Below, one piece after another: positions 36,928 through 45,489 of a stretch of DNA of 64,000 bases (the stretch's first letter is position 1; each line of letters opens with the position of its first letter). The translations under genes and the position numbers were made by a program. Source of the DNA: Acidiphilium sp. PA (GTDB lineage Bacteria > Pseudomonadota > Alphaproteobacteria > Acetobacterales > Acetobacteraceae); assembly GCF_026191915.1 (NCBI RefSeq), contig NZ_JAIMBY010000013.1, positions 1-64,000 on the forward strand. Direction: 5' to 3'. The notes under the pieces were generated by a model that was not told the origin of the DNA, did no database searches, and saw nothing but the letters and a program-made list of their open reading frames with translations.

Positions 36928-37052
36928 CGCCCAGATTTGCGCCGACCCTCGCCGCAAATCAACCGCCCCCGCACTGTGTCCCGCCAGCACCTTCCGGTGC
37001 GGCGGCGGACCGGCTATCCCAGGTCCATCGTGAACCGAGCGTCAGGAGTCCC

Positions 37053-38054
37053 GTGTCCTCAACCACCATCTCTGCCAAGCCGGTGACCACCACGCTACGC
37101 CCGATCGAGGCGGGCGACGCCGCGCGGTTTCACCTTTTGATCAACGATTGGGAAATCTGCCGCCTGCTGCCCGAAGCGCCGTTTCCATACCCGGCAACCC
37201 TCGCGCGTGACTGGATCGACGCCGCCATCGCCGACCGCGCCGCCGGCCGCGCCTACCAGTTCGCCATCACTGATGGGTCGGGCGCCGATGGCACCCAGGC
37301 GATGATCGGCTGCGCCGGCCTCCGCCTCGACAAATCGGGTGAGAACGCGGCCCTCGGCTACTGGGTCGCGCGGCGCGCGTGGGGCAGGGGGCATGGCCGC
37401 CAGGCGGTGCTGCATCTGCTCCGCTGGGGCTTTGCGGAGCTGGGCATGCATCGGGTGATCGCAACCGTGGCCGATGACAACGCCGCCTCGCTCGCCGTGC
37501 TCCGCCGCGCCGGCTTCAGCGAAACCGGCACCGGTCATGAAAAATTCATCAGCCGCCCCGGCATCCGCCAGGCCGTGCGCCATTTCGCGATCACCCGCGA
37601 AGATATCGCCTTCCGTGACACCGCTCCCAAACCTGCAGCACCGGTCAATGACGCGAAACCTCTCCTGCTGGTCGCCGCCTGCGCGCTGATCGACAAGAGC
37701 GGCAAAATCCTGCTCGCGCGCCGCCCCGCCGGCAAAAAACTTGCGGGTCTCTGGGAGTTTCCCGGCGGCAAGCTCGCGCCGGGTGAAACCCCCGAAGCCG
37801 CCCTGGTCCGCGAGCTCGACGAGGAACTCGCCATCACCGTCCGCACGGCGGATGTTGCCCCCTTCGCCTTTGCCTCGCACGGTTACGAAACCTTTCATCT
37901 GATGATGCCGCTCTATCTCTGCCGCCGCTGGCAGGGCACACCGCAATCACGCGAGGGCCAGGCCCTCGCCTGGGTCGATCCGGCCCAGCTCGAAGAATAC
38001 CCGATGCCGCCGGCCGACCGGCCGCTGATCCCCCTTCTGCGCGATTTTCTCTGA
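37053..38054 (+). CDS. Fusion of GNAT N-acetyltransferase and MutT-type Nudix hydrolase
   Basis: 333 residues from a GTG start. About 12-175: GNAT domain of the RimJ-like type (TLRPIEAGDAARFH, RRAWGRGHGRQAVLHLL as acetyl-CoA loop, NAASLAVLRRAGF). About 200-333: MutT with ILLARRPAGKKLAGLWEFPG and the Nudix box GKLAPGETPEAALVRELDEE, whose usual Gly near the end is Ala (EELAI). The Nudix half probably hydrolyses 8-oxo-dGTP; the GNAT substrate is unknown. Divergent from proA; the CinA-like gene follows after 7 bp. Confidence 0.9.
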   Translation: MSSTTISAKPVTTTLRPIEAGDAARFHLLINDWEICRLLPEAPFPYPATLARDWIDAAIADRAAGRAYQFAITDGSGADGTQAMIGCAGLRLDKSGENAALGYWVARRAWGRGHGRQAVLHLLRWGFAELGMHRVIATVADDNAASLAVLRRAGFSETGTGHEKFISRPGIRQAVRHFAITREDIAFRDTAPKPAAPVNDAKPLLLVAACALIDKSGKILLARRPAGKKLAGLWEFPGGKLAPGETPEAALVRELDEELAITVRTADVAPFAFASHGYETFHLMMPLYLCRRWQGTPQSREGQALAWVDPAQLEEYPMPPADRPLIPLLRDFL

Positions 38055-38061
38055 GGACATC

Positions 38062-38820
38062 ATGAGCAATAATAAAACCGCCGCCATCCTGATCATCGGC
38101 AATGAAATCCTCTCCGGCCGCACCCAGGACATCAACGTCAAATTCATCGCCACCCGCCTCGCCGCGATCGGCCACAAGCTCGAGGAAGTGCGCGTCGTGC
38201 CGGATGTCCCCGAACGGATCATCCGCGCCGTCAACGAGTTGCGCGCCGCCTACGACAATCTGTTCACCACCGGCGGTATCGGACCGACGCATGACGACGT
38301 CACCTCCGAATGCATCGCCCTGGCCTTTGGTGTGCCGTGGGAAAAACACCAGCCGACCTGGGATGCGATGGAGAGGCACCTCGGTGCTGAAAACTTCAAC
38401 GAGGCGCGTCAGCGCATGGCCACCCTGCCGCGCGGCGCCGTTCCCATCCCGACCGCAATGACCATCGCACCCGGCTTCTCGATCGGCAATGTTCATGTCA
38501 TGGCCGGCGTGCCGCGCATCATGCAATCGATGTTCGCGAGCCTCGAACCCAGCCTCGGCCAGGGCACCCCGATCGCGATGCGCGCGGTCCACGGCATCGG
38601 CGTCAAGGAAGGCAGCATCGCCGCCGGGCTGAGCGCCATTCAGAACCGCTATCCCATGCTCGACCTCGGCAGCTATCCGTTCTACCGCGAAACCGGCGGC
38701 GGCGTCGCGATCGTCGCAAAGGGAACCGATGAAGCAGCACTGGATGCCGCCATCGCCGAAGCCGAAAGCCTGATCGCCTCGCAGCATATCGCGGCGATCA
38801 AAGGCGAGCCGCCGGCCTAG
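38062..38820 (+). CDS. CinA/MoaB-type molybdopterin-binding domain protein
   Basis: 252 residues. AAILIIGNEILSGRTQDIN at the start and LFTTGGIGPTHDDVTSECIA are the MoCF_biosynth signatures. It lacks the C-terminal nicotinamide-nucleotide amidase domain of full CinA (about 400 residues), so it is the stand-alone N-domain type, which elsewhere has ADP-ribose pyrophosphatase-like activity. Its placement with a Nudix hydrolase suggests nucleotide clean-up, an inference. Confidence 0.85.
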   Translation: MSNNKTAAILIIGNEILSGRTQDINVKFIATRLAAIGHKLEEVRVVPDVPERIIRAVNELRAAYDNLFTTGGIGPTHDDVTSECIALAFGVPWEKHQPTWDAMERHLGAENFNEARQRMATLPRGAVPIPTAMTIAPGFSIGNVHVMAGVPRIMQSMFASLEPSLGQGTPIAMRAVHGIGVKEGSIAAGLSAIQNRYPMLDLGSYPFYRETGGGVAIVAKGTDEAALDAAIAEAESLIASQHIAAIKGEPPA

Positions 38821-38841
38821 CCAAGCCGGCGTCCGGGCCGA

Positions 38842-39324
38842 TCAGCCGTGCCGCATGCCGATCACTTCGATGAAGAACGTAATGATCAGCACCGCCAGCA
38901 CCACGATCGAAACGATCCAGCGCATCGTCAGGTAATTCGAAGCGACAAGGTCACGCCCGCGTCCGATCGTCTCGCCGATGATGGTTGCGAAGAAACCGGC
39001 AATCAAAACCGCGATCGCCGCGCGCGGGGCGGCCGCCAGCGTCATGATCAGCAGCGCTGCCCACGCGATCAGGGCAGGGGCGACACCGAAGCTCAGGCGC
39101 TGGTGGTTCAGCCGCGGGTCGATCACCACACCGCCGGGTTCCAGCGCGAAACCCCAATGCACCGCGCCCAGAAAACTCAGGATGCAGGCACCGTAATCGA
39201 TCATCACCACCGTGGCCGCCGGGGCGTTGGTCGGCTGGGTAATGATCACGGCAAGACACGCGAGAAACGGTACGGCGCCGGCGGCGGTAAGCAGGGCGGC
39301 GGTGGTGAAGGGCGATCGGGTCAT
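38842..39324 (-). CDS. DUF3429 membrane protein
   Basis: 160 residues, five likely membrane helices, with DYGACILSFLGAVHWGFAL, the DUF3429 signature. Function unknown. It starts 6 bp after nadC, so it is the last gene of the NAD operon transcript, though DUF3429 proteins are not known to work in NAD synthesis. Confidence 0.85.
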   Translation of the reverse strand: MTRSPFTTAALLTAAGAVPFLACLAVIITQPTNAPAATVVMIDYGACILSFLGAVHWGFALEPGGVVIDPRLNHQRLSFGVAPALIAWAALLIMTLAAAPRAAIAVLIAGFFATIIGETIGRGRDLVASNYLTMRWIVSIVVLAVLIITFFIEVIGMRHG

Positions 39325-39330
39325 GCCGGC

Positions 39331-40176
39331 TTATGTCATGAAATCGAGTCCGATATCCAGCACCCGCGCGCTATGGGTCAGCCAGCCGGCGGAAATCAGA
39401 TCGACACCGGTTTCGGCGATCGCCGGCGCCGTGTCGGGCGTGATGCGGCCGGAGGCTTCGGTGATCGCGCGCGTTCTGGCGAGCCTGACCGCGGTGCGCA
39501 GATCATCGAGGCTCATATTGTCGAGCAGGACGGCATCGGTCCCGGCGTCGAGCGCCTCGCGCAACTGATCGAGCGTATCGACCTCGCATTCGATCTTGAC
39601 CAGGTGCCCCGCGGCGGCGCGCGCGCGGCCGATGGCGATGGCGACGCCGCCGGCAATCGCGATGTGATTATCCTTGATCAGGATCGCATCATCGAGCCCG
39701 AACCGATGATTGGCCCCACCGCCGCAACGGACCGCGTATTTCTGCAGTGCCCGCATCGTCGGGATGGTTTTGCGTGTGCAGGTGATTTTCGCGCGCGTAT
39801 GCGCGATCGAGCGGGCAATGCCATGGGTCGCGGTGGCGACGCCTGACAATTGACCCAGAAAATTCAGCGCCACCCGTTCACCGGACAGGATCGCCCGTGC
39901 CCTTCCCTCGAGCGTCGCAATCGTCTCCCCGGGTTGTACCTGACTGCCATCCGGCACCAGAATATCGAGCGCCAGGGCGGGGTCGAGCAAGGAGAAGGCG
40001 ATCGCCGCGCAATCGAGCCCCGCGATGGTGCCGGGTTCGCGTGCCACGAACGCGACGCTTGTGACCGCATCCACCGCAATCACCGCATCGGCGGTGATAT
40101 CCCCGGCCCGGCCCAGATCTTCGAGCAGCGCAGCGCGGACGAGCGGCTCGATCAGCAGGCGCGGCAAGGGGCTCAT
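39331..40176 (-). CDS. nadC: Nicotinate-nucleotide pyrophosphorylase (carboxylating)
   Basis: 281 residues from MSPLPRLLIEPL (4-bp overlap with nadB). LLEDLGRAGDITADAV, GERVALNFLGQLSGVATAT, TRKTIPTMRALQKYAVRCGG and HRFGLDDAILIKDNHI are all classic. It converts quinolinate and PRPP to NaMN, the product that NadD later uses. Confidence 0.96.
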   Translation of the reverse strand: MSPLPRLLIEPLVRAALLEDLGRAGDITADAVIAVDAVTSVAFVAREPGTIAGLDCAAIAFSLLDPALALDILVPDGSQVQPGETIATLEGRARAILSGERVALNFLGQLSGVATATHGIARSIAHTRAKITCTRKTIPTMRALQKYAVRCGGGANHRFGLDDAILIKDNHIAIAGGVAIAIGRARAAAGHLVKIECEVDTLDQLREALDAGTDAVLLDNMSLDDLRTAVRLARTRAITEASGRITPDTAPAIAETGVDLISAGWLTHSARVLDIGLDFMT

Positions 40177-41636
40177 GCGGCGCGCCCCACTTGGCGGTGG
40201 GCATCGATCAGCGCGGCAGCTCGTGAAAGCGCCTGCCGCATGGTGATGCTGGTGTGAACTGCCTGGGCGGACGGCGTCGCATGATCGGTCCGGCAATGCG
40301 CGCCGCGGCTCTCGGTACGATCGATCGCGCAAACCGCGGTCATCAGCGCGATCAGCGCGGCATCGCTGCCGGCGGCGAGCGGCAGCAGGCGTCCGATCAT
40401 GCGCGCAAGCCCCGCATGATCACGCAGAACTCCGAGATGGCGGCTGACGAGATCACTGACCAGCGGCGAAGCATCCGAGCGCGGTTCAGGCGCGGGGGGC
40501 CAGATATGATCGGGGGCGGCCGCCACCATTGCCATGGCGCGTCCGGCATCCTGGCCCGTGACGAAGGCTTCCAACAGCGAATTACTCGCCAGCCGGTTGG
40601 CGCCATGCAGTCCGGTACAGGCGGCCTCGCCGGCGGCAAACAACCGGCCGATAGTCGTCCGGCCGGCCGCATCCACCGCAATGCCGCCCATATGGTAATG
40701 CGCAACCGGGCGAACCGGGATCGGTTGCACCGCGGGATCGATTCCAGCGGCCTTGCAGGCGGCATCGATGGTCGGAAAGCGCGTGGCGAAACCCGCAATG
40801 CCGGTGGCATCGAGAAAAACGCGATGATTCCCGCCGAGATGATGGAACACCGCGCGCGAAACCGCGTCGCGCGGTGCGAGCTCGTCGGTGAAGCGCGCAT
40901 CGGTTTCATCGATCAGCCGCGCACCTTCGCCCCGCACGGCCTCGGATATCAACGGCATCGGGGTCGAGCCGGTACCCAGACCGGTGGGATGAAACTGCAC
41001 GAATTCCAGGTCGCGCAGCACCGCCCCGGCGCGGGCGGCGACTGCGAGGCCGCTGCCGGTCGCGCCGGCCGGGTTGCTGCTGTGGCGATAGAGCGCGCCG
41101 ATGCCGCCGGTGGCGATCAGCACGGCATTGCTCGGCAGATAGGTCGGCGTCTCGCCGTGATCGATCCACAGCCCGGCAACCACGCCGTTCGGCGCATGCA
41201 GATCGCGCACGGCGGTGCGCTCGAGAACCCTGATATGCGGTGATCCACGCACCGCGGCGGCCAACGCCTGGGTGATCGCCAGCCCGGTGCGGTCGCGCAC
41301 ATGCACGATGCGGCGGCGTGTGTGCGCGGCCTCCAATCCGAGCCCCTCATCGAAAGCAACCCCAAGCCGGCGCAGCGCTTCGATCACCGCGGGACCTTGC
41401 TCGATGATGCGGCGCACGGCGTCCGGGTCGCACAGGCCATCACCGGCGGCGATCGTATCGGCACAATGCAGGGCAGGGGAGTCGTCAACCCCGATCGCGG
41501 CGGCGATACCGCCCTGCGACCACAGGCTGGCGGCACCGTGCTCGAACGTGCCGGCTGTGATCAGCGTGACCGGTTCCGGCGCCATTGCAAGCGCGGCGGC
41601 CAGCCCGGCGATGCCGGCTCCGATGATGTGTTTCAT
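40173..41636 (-). CDS. nadB: L-aspartate oxidase
   Basis: 487 residues from MKHIIGAGIAGLAAALAM (FAD-binding). ASLWSQGGIAAAIG, RRIVHVRDRTGLAI, FVQFHPTGLG and RPVAHYHMGGIAVD are succinate-dehydrogenase-type flavoprotein motifs. It oxidises aspartate to iminoaspartate for NadA. Overlaps nadA by 4 bp and nadC by 4 bp. Confidence 0.96.
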   Translation of the reverse strand: MKHIIGAGIAGLAAALAMAPEPVTLITAGTFEHGAASLWSQGGIAAAIGVDDSPALHCADTIAAGDGLCDPDAVRRIIEQGPAVIEALRRLGVAFDEGLGLEAAHTRRRIVHVRDRTGLAITQALAAAVRGSPHIRVLERTAVRDLHAPNGVVAGLWIDHGETPTYLPSNAVLIATGGIGALYRHSSNPAGATGSGLAVAARAGAVLRDLEFVQFHPTGLGTGSTPMPLISEAVRGEGARLIDETDARFTDELAPRDAVSRAVFHHLGGNHRVFLDATGIAGFATRFPTIDAACKAAGIDPAVQPIPVRPVAHYHMGGIAVDAAGRTTIGRLFAAGEAACTGLHGANRLASNSLLEAFVTGQDAGRAMAMVAAAPDHIWPPAPEPRSDASPLVSDLVSRHLGVLRDHAGLARMIGRLLPLAAGSDAALIALMTAVCAIDRTESRGAHCRTDHATPSAQAVHTSITMRQALSRAAALIDAHRQVGRAA

Positions 41637-42616
41637 GGGATCGCCAGCATCCGTTCGACGGCGATACGCGCGCGGGTGGCGAGGGCCGGCTCGATCGCCA
41701 CCTGTTCGGTCATGGTTTCCAGCGCATGACGGATATTGCCGAGCGTGATCCGTTTCATGTGCGGGCACAGATTGCACGGCTTGACGAACTGCGTGGCCGG
41801 ATTGGCGGCGGCGATATTGTCGGCCATCGAGCATTCGGTAATCAGCGCGACCCGTGCCGGCCGATGCCGCGCGACGTAATCGGCCAGGGCCGCGGTCGAG
41901 CCCGCGAAATCCGATGCGGCGACGACCGCTTCGGGACATTCCGGATGGGCCAGGACCGTCACGTCCGGAAACTGGGCACGGACCTGCGCGATATCGTGCG
42001 CCGTGAAACGTTCATGCACTTCGCAGGCGCCATCCCATGCGATGATCTTCACCTGGGTTTCGCGTGCCGTGTTCGCGGCCAGAAACCGGTCCGGCAGCAT
42101 GATCACGGTATCGGTCCCAGCCTGCGTCGCCGCATGCTCCACGACTTTCCGTGCGTTAGCCGAGGTGCAGCAGTAATCGACCTCGGCTTTGACCGCGGCC
42201 GAGGTATTCACATAGGCGATCAGCGGTATCCCAGGATGCCGGTCGCGCAGCATGCGGACATCGGCGGCGGTAATGCTTTCGGCCAGCGAACAGCCGGCGC
42301 GGCTGTCGGGGATCAGCACGGTTTTGGCGGGATTCAGGATTTTCGCGGTCTCGGCCATGAAATGCACGCCGGCCACGACGATCACTGCCGCGCGGGTCGT
42401 CATCGCTTCGCGGGCGAGCGCGAGACTGTCACCGACGATGTCGGCGACACCGTGATAAATCGCGGGGGTCTGGTAGTTGTGAGCCAGAACGATCGCATCG
42501 CGCTCGCGTTTGAGGGTGCGGATCGCCGAGATAGCCTCGTGCATCAGCACCCATTCCCCGGGTGGCACGTGCTGGGCCAGCTTGGCATAAACGGGGTCCG
42601 CGAGGGCGTCCATCAT
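41633..42616 (-). CDS. nadA: Quinolinate synthase A
   Basis: 327 residues from MMDALADPVYAKL; the frame extends to 42679 but that would run through the operator. Motifs: AIVLAHNYQTPAIYHGVADI, RAGCSLAESI, CCTSANARKVVEH and FVKPCNLCPHMKRITL, which supply the three [4Fe-4S] cysteines. It condenses iminoaspartate with DHAP. First of nadA-nadB-nadC. Confidence 0.95.
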   Translation of the reverse strand: MMDALADPVYAKLAQHVPPGEWVLMHEAISAIRTLKRERDAIVLAHNYQTPAIYHGVADIVGDSLALAREAMTTRAAVIVVAGVHFMAETAKILNPAKTVLIPDSRAGCSLAESITAADVRMLRDRHPGIPLIAYVNTSAAVKAEVDYCCTSANARKVVEHAATQAGTDTVIMLPDRFLAANTARETQVKIIAWDGACEVHERFTAHDIAQVRAQFPDVTVLAHPECPEAVVAASDFAGSTAALADYVARHRPARVALITECSMADNIAAANPATQFVKPCNLCPHMKRITLGNIRHALETMTEQVAIEPALATRARIAVERMLAIP

Positions 42617-42636
42617 GATGGTCACTGGATGATCCT

Positions 42637-42655
42637 TATACTCGAATTGAGTATA
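42637..42655. promoter_or_regulatory. Probable NadQ operator TATACTC-N5-GAGTATA
   Basis: A perfect 7+5+7 inverted repeat 21 bp upstream of the nadA start. A second GAGTATA half-site lies at 42712-42718 next to the nadQ stop. The adjacent regulator gene is of the NadQ type, which controls nadABC in other Alphaproteobacteria. Confidence 0.75.
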
Positions 42656-42724
42656 TTTATGGCCGAAATTGCGCGACAACGATCAGGCGTTGCCAGAATA
42701 ATATTAAAGCTGAGTATATTCAGG

Positions 42725-43621
42725 TCAAGGCCGCGCGAGCGGCAGTCTCGTGCCGGCCTGGGCACGTTCGGCGCGGATGGCCGCGCTGAAGCGGAACAAT
42801 TTGGCGGGGCGGCCCGGACCGCTTGCCAATGTTCCAGTCTCCTCCAGCAAGGTCTGGCCTTCGATCAGGCGACGGAAATTACCCTTGTGCAGCGTATGCC
42901 CTGCCAGAGCCTCGATGCAGTGTTGCAGATCGAGCAGGGTAAATTGATCGGGCAGGAGTTCGAACACCACGGGCCGATATTTGATCGTGGCGCGCAACCG
43001 GCTGATCGCGGTCGCCAGAATCCGGCGGTGATCGGCGGTCATTGCGATCCCCGGTGCGAAATCGCCATGAACCGGCCGGCCGTCCCGCGCCGCTTCGCGC
43101 ACCAGCCCGGCCTCGTAGAGCAATTCATAGCGCGATAGCGTCAGATCCTCGTTCCACGGCGCACCGTCCAGCGCGAAACAGCGCACGGCGCGGGACTGCC
43201 GGTCCGCCGCCTCGTCCACCCAGCGCGCCAGACCGGGCTTGATGGTGAGGTCGATCCCCGTGGCGGGCGCGCGGCGGTCCTCCCACGGGAAATACCGGTA
43301 CCAATCCTGCCAGGACACCTGGCCGCCGAGTTTCGTCCGGGTTTCGCGGGTGAGACCCAGATACGAGATGGAAATGCTCCGCCCGGCGCGGCTGCGGTCG
43401 GGGTCGGCGAAGGTATAAAGCTGTTCGACATGGCCCAGCGTATGACCGGTCTGGCGTTCGACCCAGTTGCGCAACCCTGCCTGGAGCGATTGATGACCGG
43501 ATTCGAGCGGGCCGGCGGGCAGGGCGCTGCCATCGCTGAGCGTCAGAACCTTCGGGGCGCCGTCGGAGACGGCAACGATCACAGCGATCAGTTCGGCATG
43601 GATCGGCTGTGCGCCACTCAA
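42725..43621 (-). CDS. nadQ: NadQ-type (Nudix-related) transcriptional regulator of NAD synthesis
   Basis: 298 residues. The first about 215 resemble a Nudix-like domain without a proper Nudix box (SISYLGLTR, HGDFAPGIAMTADHRRIL). The C-terminal about 80 residues form a winged helix (FTLLDLQHCIEALAG, LHKGNFRRLIE, GRPAKLFRF) shared with NrtR/NadQ regulators. It should sense a NAD-related ligand and repress nadA via TATACTC-N5-GAGTATA. Co-oriented with nadABC and overlapping the SDR gene by 4 bp. Confidence 0.85.
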   Translation of the reverse strand: MSGAQPIHAELIAVIVAVSDGAPKVLTLSDGSALPAGPLESGHQSLQAGLRNWVERQTGHTLGHVEQLYTFADPDRSRAGRSISISYLGLTRETRTKLGGQVSWQDWYRYFPWEDRRAPATGIDLTIKPGLARWVDEAADRQSRAVRCFALDGAPWNEDLTLSRYELLYEAGLVREAARDGRPVHGDFAPGIAMTADHRRILATAISRLRATIKYRPVVFELLPDQFTLLDLQHCIEALAGHTLHKGNFRRLIEGQTLLEETGTLASGPGRPAKLFRFSAAIRAERAQAGTRLPLARP

Positions 43622-44391
43622 GGCTTCATGATCCGATAGGCGAGCTGCGCGGTCAGGCTGCGGGGCGCCAGGCGCGTGCCGAACACCATGGCGTTGTTCA
43701 CAGCCCCGCTGATCACGGTCGCGCGGCCCTTGGCCAGAGCATCAAGCCCGATGCGCGCGACATCCGCGCTGCTCATCGCGCCCCGCTCCATCAGGGGCGA
43801 TTTGGTCTGCGCGGCGACTTCGAAAAATTCCGTCCTGGTGGTGCCGGGGCAGAGCACCGTGGTCGTCACGCCTGCCGGGGCGAGTTCGACATTGAGCGCG
43901 CCGCCGAATGACAGGACATAGGCCTTGGTCGCGGCATAAACGGCATAGAGCGGCACCGGCTGGAACCCGGCAGTCGATGCGACGAGCATGATCCGTCCCC
44001 AGCCACGCGCGGCCATGGCCGGTGCGAACAGGCGGGTCAGATGGGTCAGCGATGTGATGTTGACCGCGATCATCCGCTCGATCTTGTCGTACTCGGTTTC
44101 GGTGAAACGGCCGAATGCGCCGAGCCCGGCGTTGTTGATGAGGATATCGGTGCCCGGAAACCGCGCAGCCAGGTCGATGCTCGCCTGCGGATCGGCGAGG
44201 TCAGCCGGCGCGGTCTCCACATCGACACCGAACAACCGGCATTCCGCCGCGAGCGTGTCCAACCGGTCGGCGCGGCGGGCGACCAGTACCAGATCGGCAC
44301 CGCGCTGGGCGAGTTGACGGGCGATATCGGCGCCGATCCCGCTGGAAGCGCCGGTAACCAGGGCACGGCGGCCGCGAAACTGCTCGGTCAT
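43618..44391 (-). CDS. Short-chain dehydrogenase/reductase
   Basis: 257 residues. Rossmann motif ALVTGASSGIGADIARQL, NNAG (LINNAGLGAFG), and the catalytic Ser-Tyr-Lys triad with VASTAGFQ and YAVYAATKAYV. Classical SDR of the DltE/YohF-like type; substrate unknown. The 4-bp overlap with nadQ ties it to the NAD operon, perhaps only by transcription. Confidence 0.9.
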   Translation of the reverse strand: MTEQFRGRRALVTGASSGIGADIARQLAQRGADLVLVARRADRLDTLAAECRLFGVDVETAPADLADPQASIDLAARFPGTDILINNAGLGAFGRFTETEYDKIERMIAVNITSLTHLTRLFAPAMAARGWGRIMLVASTAGFQPVPLYAVYAATKAYVLSFGGALNVELAPAGVTTTVLCPGTTRTEFFEVAAQTKSPLMERGAMSSADVARIGLDALAKGRATVISGAVNNAMVFGTRLAPRSLTAQLAYRIMKP

Positions 44392-44489
44392 TGATCGTTC
44401 TCCGTGAAGCCGTCATGATAGCAGGCCGGTACGATCCGTGCAATTTGGCGGCCCGGGCCGGGGCGATCGACTATGGAAAAGGAAACGCG

Positions 44490-44882
44490 ATGATACAATT
44501 GATCTATGCGGGTTTGACGATGGCGGCCCTTACGGTGCTTGGCCTGCCGGCCGCGCACGCCGCTGCCTCGGAAACCGCCCTGGCGACGACCGACATGAAG
44601 CAGATGCTCGGCGCCATCGCCCATCCGGACTACAGCGCTTTCGTGGCACCGGCGTCCGATGGGTTCAAGGCGAGCGTGGATTCCAAGAAGTTCGAAGCCC
44701 AGGCGCAGATCATCGATTCCAAGATCCCGCTGGCGCAGCCCTACAGCGTCAAATTCATCACGACGCAGAAAGTCGGCCAGTTCGTCAACTATATTTTCGA
44801 AGTGACCCTGCACAACGGTGATCAGGTGCTGACCAGTCTCAATCTCGACGCCGGCAAGGTCGCCGGTTTTCATCTGCTCTGA
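44490..44882 (+). CDS. Small secreted protein, NTF2-like (DUF3887-like)
   Basis: 130 residues from ATG 44490 with AGGAA upstream. A signal peptide ends AAHAAAS (about residue 25). The mature part (MLGAIAHPDYSAFVAPASD, SVKFITTQKVGQFVNYIFEV, VLTSLNLDAGKVAGFHLL) has the helix-plus-curved-sheet pattern of NTF2/DUF3887 proteins. No catalytic residues recognised; periplasmic role unknown. Divergent from the SDR gene. Confidence 0.75.
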   Translation: MIQLIYAGLTMAALTVLGLPAAHAAASETALATTDMKQMLGAIAHPDYSAFVAPASDGFKASVDSKKFEAQAQIIDSKIPLAQPYSVKFITTQKVGQFVNYIFEVTLHNGDQVLTSLNLDAGKVAGFHLL

Positions 44883-44894
44883 CCGTTCGCCGCC

Positions 44895-44913
44895 GCGGCC
44901 GTCTATCGGCCGC
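44895..44913. terminator. Bidirectional hairpin between convergent genes
   Basis: GCGGCCG (44895-44901) and CGGCCGC (44907-44913) form a perfect 7-bp stem with loop TCTAT. The loop contains the stop codon of the minus-strand adenosyltransferase gene. No T-run. Confidence 0.5.
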
Positions 44914-45460
44914 CCGGCACCCACAGAATATCGGCCTTGCCGCCGTCGTTGAGCAGGCGGGCAAGGATGAACATGACGTCCGATACGCGGTTCATGTACG
45001 GGATCAGAACCGGGGAGATCGCCTCGGTGGCGGCGAGTGTGACGAGGTCGCGTTCCGCGCGCCGGGCGATCGTGCGGGCCAGATGCGCGCGGGCGGCCGC
45101 CTCGGTGCCGCCGGGCAGCACGAAGCTGCGCAGCGGTTCGATCGTCTCGTTGAGGGTTTTCGCGGCATCCTCCAGCTTGGTCAGATACGCCTCGCTGAGC
45201 GGCGGGCCACGGCGCGCCGGGCCTGGCGTCGCAAGATCGGCACCGAGGTCGAACAGATCGTTCTGGATCTGCGCCAGCAGATGATCGATCGCGGGGCGAT
45301 CAGCACAGACCACCCGCAGTGATCCGATGGCCGTGTTGGTTTCGTCCAGCGCGCCGAGTACCTGGATGCGCGGATGATGTTTCGGCAGGCGCGAGCCATC
45401 GGCGAGCGAGGTTTCGCCGCCATCGCCGCCGCGGGTCACGATACGATCTAATCGAAGCAT
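44903..45460 (-). CDS. Cob(I)alamin adenosyltransferase, PduO type
   Basis: 185 residues. ATP-binding N-terminus TRGGDGGETSLADGSRL, then VLGALDETNTAIGSLR and the C-terminal RRAERDLVTLA with IPYMNRVSDVMFILAR. It adenosylates cob(I)alamin to coenzyme B12. No other cobalamin gene is nearby. The CDF gene is upstream on the same strand, about 30 bp away. Confidence 0.94.
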   Translation of the reverse strand: MLRLDRIVTRGGDGGETSLADGSRLPKHHPRIQVLGALDETNTAIGSLRVVCADRPAIDHLLAQIQNDLFDLGADLATPGPARRGPPLSEAYLTKLEDAAKTLNETIEPLRSFVLPGGTEAAARAHLARTIARRAERDLVTLAATEAISPVLIPYMNRVSDVMFILARLLNDGGKADILWVPGGR

Positions 45461-45489
45461 GGTCGTTCAGTTCCTTCTGCGGCCCCCGG

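Noticed and set aside
38811-38830. GCCGGC..GCCGGC hairpin between the CinA-like and DUF3429 genes
   Set aside because: Six-base palindromes of this type are frequent in GC-rich DNA and no T-run follows, so it was not called a terminator.
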